A model generated the notes under the pieces. The model made no database searches, was not told the DNA's origin, and saw nothing but the letters and a program-made list of their open reading frames with translations. Positions 18,172-29,628 of a stretch of DNA of 64,000 bases are shown here, piece after piece. The DNA is from Aliamphritea spongicola (GTDB taxonomy: Bacteria > Pseudomonadota > Gammaproteobacteria > Pseudomonadales > Balneatricaceae). The translations under genes were made by a program, and so were the position numbers. Numbering within the stretch: position 1 is the stretch's first letter; each line of letters begins with the position of its first letter. The DNA is taken from contig AP025283.1 in the NCBI GenBank assembly GCA_024347235.1, positions 1,984,001 to 2,048,000 of the forward strand, read 5' to 3'.

Positions 18172-19892
18172 ATGATAAAGCCATTGTCCTCAGATACTTC
18201 TTCAGGCATTACGACGCTTGATGAGTTGTCTAACCTGGCTGATTACTCGTTTCTGGAGACACTTAATTGTGATCCGGATGCGGACGAAAACGGGGCTGAA
18301 CAGGCTCCGCGGCAGGTCTTTACCGGGCATTATGTGCCTGTCACTCCTACACCTATTCAGGATCCTGAGTACGTTGCTCACAGCACAAGCTTTTTCCGGG
18401 AACTTGGCTTTGCCGACAACCTGGCGCAGTCGGCTGAGTTTATGCAGATGTTCTCCGGTGATATGGCGCAGGTACCTGCGCCAATGCGCAATACTGGCTG
18501 GGCGACAGGGTATGCGCTTTCTATTTATGGCACTGAATATTATCAGCAGTGTCCGTTTGGCACCGGTAACGGTTACGGCGATGGCCGTGCACTTTCTGTA
18601 CTGGAAGCGGTTCTTAACGGGCAGCGCTGGGAGATGCAGTTAAAGGTGCGGGTCGCACACCTTATTGCCGTGGGGCAGACGGGCGTGCGGTTCTGCGTTC
18701 CAGTGTCCGGGAGTTTCTGGCACAGGAGCATATGCAGGCACTGGGTGTTCCTACGTCCCGTTCACTGAGTTTGTATGTGTCTAAAACGGAGACAGTTAAC
18801 CGGCAGTGGTACTCAGAAGGCTCCCGGTCGCAGAATCCGGATCGGGTTATCGCTGAACCGGTTGCGATTTCGACACGGGTGGCACCTTCATTTATTAGGG
18901 TTGGTCAGTTAGAGCTGTTTGGGCGCCGCGCCCGCAAAGAAGAGCATCCTGAAGCGCTGAAGGAGCTTGAAATGCTCGTCTTACACCTGATTGATCGTGA
19001 GTACGCGGATGTTATTGACAGCCAGTTAGAGACGGAAGAGAAGTTACTGCTGCTGGCACAGGCGTTTCGTGATCGCTTGAGCTCACTGGTGGCGAACTGG
19101 ATCCGTGTAGGTTATTGCCAGGGTAACTTCAACAGTGATAACTGTGCAGTGGGCGGTTTTACACTCGACTACGGTCCGTTTGGATTTTGCGAACTGTTTA
19201 ATCCGCGCTTTCAGCCCTGGACCGGTGGTGGACTGCACTTTTCATTTTACAATCAGCCTGTGGCCGCAGAGGCCAATTTCCATATGTTCTGCAGCGCGCT
19301 GAAGCCTTTGCTTGCTTCACATCCAACCGCGTTACAGCAGCTGGACGAGATTCAGGTGGGTTTTGCTCAAACAATACAGGCGAAAATGGAACAGATGTGG
19401 GCGAGTAAGCTGGGTCTTGAGCATTTTGATGGTGCTTTATTAGACGAGCTGCAAACACTCATGCTGGAAACCGCCGTGGATTACACGATTTTCTTCCGTG
19501 AGCTCGGGGATTCCCGAAGATATTGAACCACTCAAAAGAGCTTCTACAGAGGGCCTGCTTACAGAGAAGATCCTGATGCAATGGATCTGCGCTGGTCACA
19601 GTGGCTGACAAAATGGCGCTCGCTTATTGAAGCAGCTGAGTCTTACAACAGAGACTCGCTTTCTGCGCAGATGAAACAAGTCAACCCCAAATACAGCTGG
19701 CGGGAGTGGCTGGTTGTGCCAGCTTATCAGCAGGCCAGCATGGGTAATTACGAGCTGGTGCGCGAGCTTCAGGAAGTAATGACGCAGCCATATGCGGAGC
19801 AGTCACAGGAAGTAGAGGACAAGTACTACAGGCTTAAGCCGTTTGAACATTTTGAAGTCGGTGGCATGTCGCATTACAGCTGTTCATCGTGA
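18172..19892 (+). CDS. selO: Protein adenylyltransferase SelO (YdiU)
   Basis: This is a pseudokinase-fold enzyme that AMPylates proteins in redox homeostasis. Reconstructed length is about 574 residues, longer than E. coli SelO. Motifs: [25 protein letters not shown] (nucleotide-binding loop), [15 protein letters not shown], and [14 protein letters not shown] with the metal-binding Asp. The protein ends CSS, with Cys third from the end, the position held by selenocysteine in animal SelO. Missing bases near 18640, 19505 and 19610 split it. Confidence 0.92.
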
Positions 19893-20050
19893 TGCTTTAA
19901 AAACTTATTCCCGTAACGGCTCACTACTGGGCTGTCCTTTATTTGTCCGGATGTTTCAGAGATTGAGGAAAGTGCGGGCTACAGCCGCATATTTAAGTTA
20001 CTTATAGTCTGCTCCGTCAGGGGCAGCAGAACACAAAAGGTAATCAGTTT

Positions 20051-20628
20051 ATGGCGTTTAAAATGGCTAAAGGGTCGTTGTTTGCAGTGTTGTTGCGATC
20101 CAGCTGGTGGTACAGTGTATCAATTGGTCTGTTCATTCTGGTGGTCAGTCTGGCCCTTACAGACGCCAAGTATGTGGTTTTAAGTCTCACAGGTTCGCTG
20201 CCATTTTTATCATCGGTGCGATTGCTGCCTATAAACAGCTTCAGCAACCTTCTCAAAAGCGGGTGTTGGAAGTGGTTCAGCAAGCTAAAAATGCCGGCCG
20301 GAGTTATCTCCGAGAAAATAGCCGCTAATTATATAAAAGTGGTTTCGAGACCAGCGTGTTTAAAGGCAATGGCGCTGATCTGGCGCTGACGCACGGCAGT
20401 AAAAAGCTATTGCTGAGCAGCAAGCGGTTTAAAGCGGCGAATACAGGAATAGAGCCGCTGAAGTTATTAGTTGCCGCAGGGCAAAATACCGAAGCAACGG
20501 GGTTTCTCTACGTGACCTTAGGTGAGGTTTCCGATGCCGCTGTTAAATATGCACAAGAGCATAATATTGAGCTGGTTCAGCCGGGCAGGCTTGCGGTGCT
20601 GTTTGATGGCAAGGCGAAGGTTAGCTGA
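20051..20628 (+). CDS. Membrane-anchored Mrr-like (PD-(D/E)XK-type) protein
   Basis: This is about 193 residues after reconstruction. Two N-terminal hydrophobic helices (SWWYSVSIGLFILVVSLAL and VLSLTGSLPFFIIGAIAAY) precede a soluble domain. That domain reads like a shortened Mrr/restriction-endonuclease domain: GFETSVFKGNGADLAL, LLLSSKRFK, then YVTLGEVSDAAVKYAQEHNIELVQPGRL. The Asp and Lys of the nuclease core are present, but the middle Gln/Glu of the Q-x-K motif is Ser. Several indels lie near 20210-20345. Activity is uncertain. Confidence 0.65.
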
Positions 20629-20642
20629 TTTTTGCTGAATAA

Positions 20643-20670
20643 AACCGGCTGTTGTAATTATCAGCCGGTT
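20643..20670. terminator. Terminator between convergent genes
   Basis: AACCGGCTG and CAGCCGGTT form a 9-bp stem. On the minus strand it is followed by TTTTATT, so it best serves the yecH-like gene; on the plus strand it also ends the Mrr-like gene region. Confidence 0.7.
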
Positions 20671-20692
20671 CCTGAGGTGTTCTGCTATTTGC

Positions 20693-20925
20693 TTAACCGC
20701 CGCAGCCGCCACAGCAGGGGAACCTGACTGTTGTGGAACGAACTTGCCACGCTGCACCAGGAATTCGATCGCCTGGGCTGCACTCATATCGTTGATTGAG
20801 CAGGAATTAAAAACGGTATCTTCACTGAAGTGACTGATAACCGCTTCCTGCAGCTCTGCAACAGAATATGCCTTATCAGACGCATGTATCATTTCTAAAA
20901 TTTCATGCACATGTGCTTTGAACAT
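20693..20925 (-). CDS. yecH: YecH-family small metal-binding protein
   Basis: This is a 77-residue protein after restoring one C near 20720. It reads MFKAHVHEILEMIHASDKAYSVAELQEAVISHF, then FNSCSINDMSAAQAIEFLVQRGKF, and ends CCGGCGG. The HVHE start, the central Cys and the Cys-rich tail match the YecH family. GGAG precedes the ATG. Without the correction the tail is read as an Ala run and the gene overruns, so the natural TAA at 20693 supports the correction. The metal and role are not established. Confidence 0.82.
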
Positions 20926-21211
20926 AACAACTCCGGTTTAATGTGTTGGGAGGGGCATTTGAGCACGTAATCTGTGCTTAAACATTGAGGATGATCAAGT
21001 CCGCAGTGACTCCTGATTCGCTTCTTTTTCATTTTATGATTAGTGTTAAAATGCCTGCCGAATTATTGTGGCTATAAACGTGTTTTATCTGGCTGGGTCT
21101 CCCGGCAGATGCTTGCAGGAAAGGCGCACAGCGATACCTGCAACTGCATCCCTTGGTATGTAAGAGAAGCAGGCACAGCGTCCACCGACGTATATTTTTA
21201 GGAGGTTTCAG
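20926..21211. other. Divergent intergenic region
   Basis: This 285-bp gap separates yecH and the small acidic protein. A TAAAAT box at 21046 could serve the plus-strand gene. I see no RNA gene or repeat in it. Confidence 0.4.
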
Positions 21212-21430
21212 ATGGTGTTGTTCTTTCCTATTCAGCAAGAGCTGGATTGCATCAGCAGTAGCGGTCGCATTCTTGGGAAGATTAAGTTTGATGGCTCTGT
21301 ATCCGAATACAAGTTCTGCCCTGACGACGAGTCAGTGGAGCTGACCGGTGTGGAAGAAGCGAGCATTGTGGAACGGCTGACGGGCCTTGCTTCCGGTAAG
21401 TATTCACTGGCGATGGAAGATGACGACTGA
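21212..21430 (+). CDS. Small acidic hypothetical protein
   Basis: This is 72 residues, intact, preceded by a strong AGGAGG ribosome site 7 bases upstream of the ATG. The sequence is acidic, especially the end (AMEDDD), has one CISSSG and one FCPDDE cysteine, and no membrane segment. Codon use and the ribosome site argue that it is real. I do not recognise the family. Confidence 0.65.
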   Translation: MVLFFPIQQELDCISSSGRILGKIKFDGSVSEYKFCPDDESVELTGVEEASIVERLTGLASGKYSLAMEDDD

Positions 21431-21456
21431 TTCATTCAGCGAGAATAGACAAGGGA

Positions 21457-21528
21457 GGGAGCAGATCTTATCACTGCATTTCTCTGTTAACCGCAATGGT
21501 TAACAAAGAAAAAGAAAGACCTGCTCCT
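21457..21528. repeat. REP-like palindrome, variant copy D
   Basis: The outer arms GGAGCAGATCTT and AAGACCTGCTCC resemble copies A-C with TCAG changed to GCAG. The centre has its own hairpin, GTTAAC/GTTAAC around CGCAATG. It lies between convergent genes, the usual place for REP elements, and 12 kb from the island, so the family is not confined to the island. Confidence 0.55.
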
Positions 21529-21559
21529 GCAAGCTGTGTAGATGTGATTCGGTGTTTAC

Positions 21560-22334
21560 TTAATTCCCGTAAACATCGAAGTTAAAGTATTTGTCGTTAA
21601 TTGCTTTATAAACGCCGTTTGTGCGGATGGTTTTCAGTGCCTGATTGAATTTGTCTTTCAGGTGAACGTCATTCTTTCTGATGGCAATGCTGGCCCCTTC
21701 GCCAAACCAGCGGGGGTCTGTCAGGCCCGGCCCCACAAACTCATAATCTTCACCGCCTTCAACATCCAGGAACCCTGAGGCAGCGTTTACCGAATCAGCC
21801 AGTAACAGGTCCAGACGGCCTGCTTTCATGTCCAGATAAGCATCGGTCTGGGTGCCGTAGCGCTTAATGGTGATGAGGTCACCGTAGTTATCTGAAAGGT
21901 AAGTATCGAAGATGGTTGAACGCTGCACACCGATACTTTTGCCTGTCAGCCCTGATTTGGAAATTTCAATGCCGGCACCTTTTTAGCGATAAACTTGGCC
22001 GGTGCATGATGGTATTTATCCGTAAATGCTACCTGCTTTTACGTTCTTCAGTGGCGTTCATTGAGGCAATAATGGCATCAAACTTGCGGATCATCAGTGC
22101 CGGGATCATGCCGTCCCAGTCCTGTGAAACCAGCGTACATTCCACTTTCATTTCATGGCACAGGGCGTTGGCAATATCGATATCGAAACCTTCGATATCA
22201 CCGCTGGGGGTTGCATAGCTGAAGGGTGGGTAGGCACCTTCCACGCCTATGCGCAGCTTGGTTATTTCGTCTGCAGCTGCGGTGCCTGCAAAAACCACCG
22301 TTGCCAGCATCAGTGCCAGAGCATTCTTTTTCAT
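21560..22334 (-). CDS. Periplasmic amino acid-binding protein (Arg/Lys/Orn type)
   Basis: This is about 258 residues. A signal peptide MKKNALALMLATVVFAGTAAA precedes LRIGVEGAYPPFSYATPSGDIEGFDIDIANALC, the classic start of the family 3 binding proteins. The text RYGTQTDAYLDMKAGRLDLLLADS is typical of HisJ/ArgT/AotJ. One or more missing bases near 21980-22035 split it. No permease or ATPase gene is adjacent. The neighbouring ureohydrolase and LysG/LysE-like genes suggest an arginine-related ligand. Confidence 0.88.
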
Positions 22335-22481
22335 TGGAAGCCTCCTGAAAAACGCTTGTTGTTATTTTAGTGTGATCGGGTCTCACCGGAAGAATTGCCG
22401 GGTGGAATTCTTCCCTTTGTGTTCCGGTGCAGACTGTCAGGCGCCCGGAACAGCGAAAATGCAGGTATTACTTTTTGAGGT

Positions 22482-23440
22482 TTATTTGTCCCGGCCCGGT
22501 CCCCAGGTTGCACCGATGGCGTTAATGATCAGGCGCCCGGCGGTGATGCTGGTGATGTTATTTGGCAGGTCAATTGACGGTGCTATCTCGACGATATCCA
22601 TGCCCACTAACTGATTGTTTCTGGCGATTGCATGAATCAGCGCAGTAACCTGTTCGGTATACAGACCGCCGGGAACCGGGCCGAGTACTGCGGGCATGTG
22701 GGAAGGGTCCAGCCCGTCGGCATCAATGGTCAGATAAACCAGCTGATCTTTAGGCAGCTGCTGAATGACCGCTTCAACGCCGTCTCTGTGTACCTGAGCT
22801 GCGGTGATGATGTTGGAACCCCAGGCCCGCGCTGCTTCCACTTCAGGCTGGCGGGCACTGCCGGTGCCGCGCATGCCAATCTGGGTCATGCCGGAGATCC
22901 AGGGCAGTTCACTGGCCCGTTTCAGTGGGCTGCTGTAACCGCCTTTACGCCCTGTACGTCGTCCCGCCAGTCGAGATGGGCATCTATATGCACGACATGT
23001 ACGTCTTTATTGAGTACGCCCAGTGCCTGCAGGGCCGGCGTAGTAATGCCGTGATCACCACCCAGGGCAAATACCTGCATGTTGTTTTTCCAGAGCGTTT
23101 CGAAAACGCTTTTCTGCCAGGCGGCGAAGGGTTCGTAGTCTCTGCCGTCATAGGTCAGGTTGCCACAGTCGACGGTTTGTAGATCCAGTGATGAAAGTGT
23201 GGTGCCGATATCAAAATCCCAGTGGGTTGCACCGTCACAGAACTGACCGGACTGAAGGCGGATAGCATCAGGTGCATTGGCCTGATCATTCGGCACAGGG
23301 TTGCCCGGATACACTTCACTCTGGGCAACGCCCACTACGGCAACATTGCCTTGCCACTGTTTGGGATCAGTAACAACCGGCCAGTTGAGAAAGCTTCTGA
23401 CGGGCAGTGAGGTTGGTTTCATCTGGGCTGATTGGGACAT
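22482..23440 (-). CDS. Ureohydrolase (agmatinase/guanidinobutyrase family)
   Basis: This is about 320 residues of the arginase superfamily, which cleaves guanidino compounds to urea and an amine. The metal ligands are visible: GGDHG, HIDAHLDWRD and TIDADGLDPS. A single break near 22925 is repaired by one base (reading on into GGYSSPLKRASELPWI). The length and N-terminus fit agmatinase-like enzymes; the substrate cannot be fixed by eye. It diverges from a LysR gene and lies next to an amino acid-binding protein. Confidence 0.87.
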
Positions 23441-23558
23441 CGTTATTCTCCGGGTTTGTCTTTAACCAGATGCTAGTGTCAGGTATATTTTTAATAAACC
23501 TAAAAATTTTTAATTAAGTTTAATTTAGCTAAAGATGTAACGGCCGGGGCAAAACGTC

Positions 23559-24442
23559 ATGTTTGATCATCGTGAGCTTGTGACACTCATTGCCATTTTC
23601 GATGAGGGCAGTTTCGAGGCTGCAGCAAAAGTTCTGCACGTCACCACGGGGGCGGTTTCCCAGCGAATCAAAAGTCTGGAAAACTACATCGGAAAACCGG
23701 TTTTAATCCGCAGCAATCCGCTGCAACTGACCGGTGAAGGCGAGAACATCATGCAGTTAGCACGGAAGATAAAGTTACTGCAGGATGAAGCCATGGCGGT
23801 GATCGCTGGCAATGATCATTCAGAGGTGCAAACACTGCCGGTTGCTGTGAATCATGACTCTCTGACCTGCTGGTTTTCAGAAGCAGCCAGTAATATCGCG
23901 ACCGGTTTAGACGGGGTACTGATTGATATTAAAACCACGGATAAGGTGTCGACCAATCAGGTGTTAAAAAGTGGCAATGTGATTGCAGCAATTACCGCAC
24001 TGGATAATCCTGTACCGGGGTGTAAAGTGCGCCGGCTGGGGGCGTTGGAGTACTTTGTGGTTTGTTCCAGAGAGGTGTATTCAAATAGTCTGGCGGAGAA
24101 GGTCAGTGTTCGGAGTCTCAGTACCGTACCGCTTATTCTGTTTGATCATGATGATCATTTGGATGAACAGTTTTTAAAAGGTTAGACGGCTCACCTGAGG
24201 GTATAAAGAAGCACTTCATTCCGGATTCCCGTGAGCAACTGAAAGCTGTTCTGAAAGGTGTTGGCTGGGGAATCGTACCCCGGCAAATTATTGAAGAGTA
24301 TCAGGGAGATGAATTGGTTTACTTGAGTAGAGAGCCCGTTTATGTCGACCTTTACTGGAAGGCCTGGGATGTTTCTTCGCAACTGGTTGCTGAAGTAGAA
24401 AGGCAGGTAGTGAATGAAGCGCTGAGGCAGCTACACCAGTAA
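23559..24442 (+). CDS. LysR regulator of the ArgP/LysG type
   Basis: This is about 294 residues. The helix-turn-helix DEGSFEAAAKVLHVTTGAVSQRIKSLENYIGKPVLIRSNP matches the ArgP/LysG branch, which senses lysine and arginine and activates LysE/ArgO exporters. A missing G near 24181 splits it; the second part continues LDGSPEGIKKHFIPDS to a TAA at 24440. It lies between a divergent ureohydrolase and a LysE exporter read in the same direction, the classical LysG-LysE arrangement. Confidence 0.85.
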
Positions 24443-24573
24443 GACAGAAAAGGACCCGGAACGTTTTGCCTGATGGTGCGTTGCTGGCTGAAAATAGCGG
24501 GTGAGAATAAACTGGGAATGCTGTTTCAGGCCGCTTATCATTGTTGGCTTTATACCCGTTCTGCAGGGATGTG

Positions 24574-25198
24574 ATGATGGATTTCATAGCTTTTTAATCT
24601 TTATACCGGCATGTTTTGCTTTAAACATGTCTCCGGGGCCAAACAACCTTCTCTCCATGAGTAATGCCAAGCGTTACGGGCTGAAAGTAGCCGTGGCAGC
24701 AGGCTTAGGCAGGCTGACGGCGTTTGCCGGCATGATTATGCTGGCGGCATCCGGTCTGGCTGTGATTCTTTATGCATCTGAAAAGATTTTCTTTACCATC
24801 AAGGTTGCGGGTGCCTGTTATCTGTTCTGGCTGGCTTATAAGCTTTGGGTAGCAGATACGTCAGGTGCTGATGAGCAGATCTCTGCAGACAGTAAAGGTA
24901 TTTTGAGCCTTGCCCGACAAGAATTTTTACTGGCGGCGGGTAATCCTAAAGCTATTCTGATTTTTACCGCGTTTTTGCCGCAATTTATCAATCCTGACGG
25001 GCAGATAGGCTTTCAGTTTTTATTCTGGGCAGTGCTTTTCTGGTGCTGGAATGGATAGCAATCGCAGCTTACGCTTGCTTTGGTGTCTATCTGCGAAAGT
25101 GGTTTTCTGCACCCCAAAAAAGAAAGCTGTTTAATCGTGGCTGTTCTGCCATGCTGGCCAGCGCCGGTGTCGGTTTGCTGGTGGCCCGCAGAGGCTGA
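24574..25198 (+). CDS. LysE/RhtB-family exporter
   Basis: This is about 208 residues with six hydrophobic segments. It opens MMDFIAFLIFIPACFALNMSPGPNNLLSMSNA, the family N-terminus with the GPN motif, and has GNPKAILIFTAFLPQFI in the centre. Missing T bases near 24590 and 25035 split it. ATGs at 24574 and 24577 are equally possible; AGGG precedes both. The adjacent ArgP/LysG-like gene suggests export of a basic amino acid. Confidence 0.83.
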
Positions 25199-25423
25199 TT
25201 CAGTTTTTCCATCTCCAGGGATTTGGGCTGTTAGTCTGGCATGGGTGGTAGCAGCCTGGTCTTACCGTTTTTGTCTGTCCTGATTGCCCTGAACTCCCTG
25301 CAATTGCAGCTGAGTTCAAGGCATTGTTTGGGAGCAGTCGTGGTTTTTGTGTCTGATATGTCCGGATGGCTTTTACCTTTGAATGCACCGGGTAAATGGA
25401 TGCCAGAATCCGGATATAGCAGC

Positions 25424-25983
25424 TTACAGTTCGTTAGCCAGGGTTTTATACCCTCTACCAGCGCATGGTTCGCGGATACCACTGATTCCGAAAACGAAGA
25501 GTATTCCGGCGGGACTTTATCGATTGTATTCAGATCGAAATCAGGCCCGATCGCAGTGACTGGCGGAACGTGGAAAGCTTCGGGCAGATCCAGGCCGTCG
25601 ATCACGCAGTTATGCCGGATGACACTGCCATTACCGATATGGGTGCGGAATACGACGCTGTTAAAACCGATGAATACATCGTCACCTACGCTGCACGGAC
25701 CATGCACGATGGAGCGGTGCGCAATGGATGTGCGGGCACCAATGGTAACGGCGGCACCGCCTTTGGAATGGATGACCACGCCGTCCTGAATGTTCGAGCC
25801 TTCCTGAATGATGATCGGCTGCATATTGCCGTCTTCATCCACTTCATCTGCACGTATCACTGCATAGGGGCCGACAAAAACATTGTCCTGAATAGTTACC
25901 CGGCCACAGATGATGGCGGTCGGGTCGATGAAGGCTTTTTCTGATACGTCCGGGTAATAGCCTGCGGGGCATTTTCTGAGCAT
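25424..25983 (-). CDS. Gamma-class carbonic anhydrase (zinc-starvation paralogue)
   Basis: This is about 186 residues of a left-handed beta-helix trimeric enzyme. Hexapeptide repeats (IDPTAIICGRVTIQDNVFVGPYAVIRAD) are followed by the metal His residues in VVIHSKGG and SIAHRSIVHG. The ATG at 25983 has AGGAG upstream. A missing G near 25450 makes the frame overrun to 25231; restoring it gives the end VEGYKTLANEL and a stop at 25424. It is last in the order pyrC2-thrS2-cam. Such gamma enzymes can use other metals, which fits zinc sparing. Confidence 0.83.
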
Positions 25984-26132
25984 GTTCACTCCTGATGGTA
26001 AATGGGTTATGTCCGGTTTGCCTGCTGGCACCACTTACGGTGCCGGGGTTTATAAATGGCTGCCTGTGTGCTTCCTGTCGCGTGTGCTATGTTGTGACGG
26101 AAAGGACCTGTCTGTTTACTTATAGTTTGCGG

Positions 26133-28079
26133 TTAGCATTTTTGCCGGGTGTTTTGAGTGGGGCGGGTGGCCGCGTTTTTCAGGAATTCTGTTGCTTCTT
26201 CAAGCGTCAGATCCGTGATGTTTTCACCGTTTAACAGCCGTAAACTGATCCGCTTTGTTTCGCTTTCCTGTGCACCGATAACCACCATAAATGGCACTTT
26301 GCTGAGCGTATGCTGACGGATCTTATGACCGATCTTTTCCCGGCCGGCATCAAATTCTGTTCGCAGTCCTGCCTGCCTGAAGGTTTGATACACCTCTTCT
26401 GCATAGGTGTTTGATTTATCAGATATCGGCAATACAGCAACTTGCACCGGTGCCAGCCAGGCAGGCAGTTTGCCGGCGTAGTGTTCAATCAGAATGCCGG
26501 TAAAGCGTTCCAGCGAGCCAAACAGTGCCCGGTGCAGCATGACCGGGGTTTGCTGTTCACCCTGTTCGTCAATGTACGAAAGTCCGAAACGCTCCGGCAG
26601 GTTCATATCTACCTGAAGGGTGCCGCATTGCCAGTCGCGGCCAATGGAGTCCCGTAGGGTGAATTCCAGTTTAGGTCCGTAGAATGCACCTTCACCTTCA
26701 TTCAGAGCGTAGGGTAGCGACAGGCTTTGCAATGATGTGATCAGCGCAGATTCCAGGGTATCCCAGGTGGCATCATCGCCAATGCGGTTATCCGGCCGGG
26801 TGGAAAGTTTGATGTGCACATCATCAAAGCCAAAATCCCGGTAGATGGACAGCACCAGTTCAATCACTTTGATGCATTCTTCCTGTACCTGATTCAGCGT
26901 GCAGTAAATGTGTGCATCGTCCTGGGTAAAGTGGCGTACCCGGAGCAGGCCATGTAACGCACCGGAGGGTTCATAGCGGTGTACTTTACCGAATTCAGCC
27001 ATGCGTATTGGCAGGTCCCGGTAGCTTTTCAGACCGTGATCATACATCAGTACACTGCCGGGACAGCTCATGGGTTTGAGGGCCATGGTGCGGCCGTCCG
27101 GGGTTGTGTTGGTATACATGTGGTCCCGGTAGTTTTGCCAGTGGCCGGACTTTTCCCACAGGTTACGGTCCATCAGATCCGGGGTATTAACTTCCTCGTA
27201 GCCCTCGTTCTGTTGCTGGTCTCGCATATAGCCAAGCAGTTGCTGAAACAGTGTCCAGCCTTTGGGGTGCCAGAAAACAGCACCGGGAGCGGCATCAGAA
27301 AAGTGGAACAGATCCAGTGCTTTCCCCAGGCGGCGGTGGTCACGTTTTTCGGCTTCTTCCATCATGGTCAGGTAAGCCTGCAGGGCTTTTTATCTTCCCA
27401 GGCGATGCCATAAATCCTTTGCAACTGCTCATTATTGGCGTCTCCCCGCCAGTAAGCACCGGATATTTTTGTCAGTTTAAAATGCTTCAGAAAGCGGGTG
27501 TTCGGGACATGCGGGCCGCGGCACATGTCGATATATTCCTGATGATGGTAGAGCGCCATCGACGGCACATCCGGCATGTCTTCAATGAGCTGAACTTTGT
27601 AACTTTCTTCCCGGGCGGAGAAGACTTTTATGGCTTCATCCCGTGGCACGATTTCTTTTAACTGGGTAATTAGTGTCGATCAGCGCTTTCATCCGCTGCT
27701 CAATTGCTTCCAGATCGGCCGGTGTAAACGGGCGCTCGGCACTGATGTCATAGTAAAAGCCGTTGTCTATGACAGGGCCAATGACCATTTTTGCGGTTGG
27801 AAAAAGTTGTTTAACAGCCTGCCCAAGCATGTGGGCACATGAGTGCCGGATAATTGCCTGACCTTCCGAATCTTTAGGGGTAATAATGCGTACCCGGGCG
27901 TCAGCGGTAATCAGGTCGCAGGTATCGTAAAGCTGACCGTTGACTTCACCTACCAGGGTGTTTTTGGCAAGGCCGGGGCCGATGCTTTCAGCGATCTCCA
28001 TAACGGTTACCGGGCCAGGAAAGTGGCGGACCGATTCATCCGGAAGGGTTACAGATACAGTGGTGTTAAGGTTTGTCAT
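26133..28079 (-). CDS. thrS2: Threonyl-tRNA synthetase, solitary second-type copy
   Basis: This is about 649 residues: TGS domain at the N-terminus ([26 protein letters not shown]), editing domain with [12 protein letters not shown], then the class II catalytic core. Zinc ligand positions are all present ([27 protein letters not shown]). Missing bases near 27395 and 27660 split it. It is not followed by infC-rpmI-rplT as the housekeeping copy usually is. It lies between pyrC2 and a gamma carbonic anhydrase behind a Zur box, which marks it as a zinc-starvation paralogue. Confidence 0.88.
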
Positions 28080-28221
28080 TGTCAGGTCTTAGTCTTTTTT
28101 GAAGCGTGTCAGTGTGGTTTGATCCGGTTTTTGGCTGTCATCCGGCCGATGTTTGTAAGGCCTGTAGGAATCAGGGGCATGTTTGTATGATTCTGTTCAG
28201 GCCTTACCGGTATTCCAAAAG

Positions 28222-29570
28222 TTAATAAGTCTTGTGCAGGTTAGCCGCGTCTGAAAACTGCAGTGGCATTGCACTGTTGCTCAGAGGAAGCACCTGATTT
28301 CCGTCAAATACTTGCTGGCCATTCACCCAGGTGCCGCAGATCCGGGATGAGAAGGTAGTGCCATCAAAGGGTGTCCACTGGCAGTGATACAGGGAATTGC
28401 GGTGTGAAACCGATGTGTTCTGTTGCGGGTCGACCAGTACCAGATCCGCATAATAGCCTTCGCGGATATAGCCCCGTTCTGCAACCCGGTAGCGTATTGC
28501 CGGGTTATGAGCGACTTTCTCAACAACCTGTTCGACGGACAAACGGTTCTGCTGTACGTGTTCCAGCAGGCTGAGCAGCGCGTGCTGTACCAGTGGTAAA
28601 CCTGCCGGAGCTTGCGGGTAGGGCTGTTGTTTTTCCGCCAGGGTGTGCGGGGCGTGATCGGTGGCAATGATGTCGATCTGGCCGGTATGCAAGGCGTGAA
28701 TCAGTGCATTGCGGTCCTGTGTTGTTTTGACCGCCGGGTTGCATTTAATCAGATTGCCTCGTGACTCATAATCCTGATCGCTGAACCACAGATGGTGCAC
28801 GCAGGCTTCAGCAGTAATCTGTTTTTGATGGACAGGTCCCGGGCTAAACAGGCTGAGTTCTTTTTCAGTGGTGATGTGCAGCACGTGGAGCTGGCTGTTG
28901 TATTTTTGGCAAGCTCAACAGCATAAGAAGAGGATGCATAGCAGGCTTGTGCATCACGGATTACCGGATGATCCTGAATCGTTGCTTCATAGCCCGGAGG
29001 AAACTTTTTAAGTTATCCGCAATCACCGGGCCACTTTCACAATGGGTAGCGATTAACACCGGGCATTCCCGGAAAATAGCTTCCAGCGCAACCGGGTTTT
29101 CAACCAGAAGGTTTCCTGTGGATGCCCCCATGAATACTTTTACGCCGCAAGACGTTGTTGGGTCCAGCGCTTTGATTTCATCCAGATTATCTTCCGTTGC
29201 ACCCAGATAGAATGCGTAGTTTGCAAATGAATGCTGCCGGGCAATCAGGCTTTTTCCCGAATGGCACTTTGGGTGGTCGTGGCTGGGTTTACGTTGGGCA
29301 TTTCCATATAGCTTGTAATGCCACCGGCGACAGCAGCCCGTGATTCACTGGCAATGCTTCCTTTGTGGGTGAGTCGGGTTCACGGAAATGAACCTGATCA
29401 TCAATCATGCCCGGTAAAAGCCAGCGGCCCTGCGCATCTATGATGGTTTCACTCGGACGGGCGGGGATGTCTTTTCCGATCAGGTCAATCCGCTGACCGT
29501 CAATCCGCAGGTCGGCTTCGCGTACTTCTCCTTCGTTAACGATGCGTGCGTTTTTAATCAGTGTTGTCAT
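28222..29570 (-). CDS. pyrC2: Dihydroorotase, PyrC2 type
   Basis: This is about 450 residues of an amidohydrolase that cyclises carbamoyl-aspartate in pyrimidine synthesis. The N-terminal [15 protein letters not shown] carries the metal motif with Gln in place of the first His. That is the form I recall for the Zur-associated PyrC2 branch and some Bacteroidetes enzymes. Further signs are ATDHAPH near the C-terminus and YADLVLVDP. Several missing bases lie in 28880-29400. It is the first gene of the operon, about 60 bp downstream of the Zur palindrome. Confidence 0.85.
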
Positions 29571-29628
29571 TTTATGAGGTGTCTGGCCTGTGTGAGTTTA
29601 GCTTGCAAGAGATCATAGCATGATAATT

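Noticed and set aside
24501..24573. Longer N-terminus for the LysE-family exporter starting near 24501
   Set aside because: The upstream residues are not hydrophobic or family-like; the ATG at 24574 or 24577 gives the typical start.
25231..25423. C-terminal extension of the carbonic anhydrase to 25231
   Set aside because: Restoring one G gives the normal end VEGYKTLANEL with a stop at 25424; the extension is out-of-frame text.
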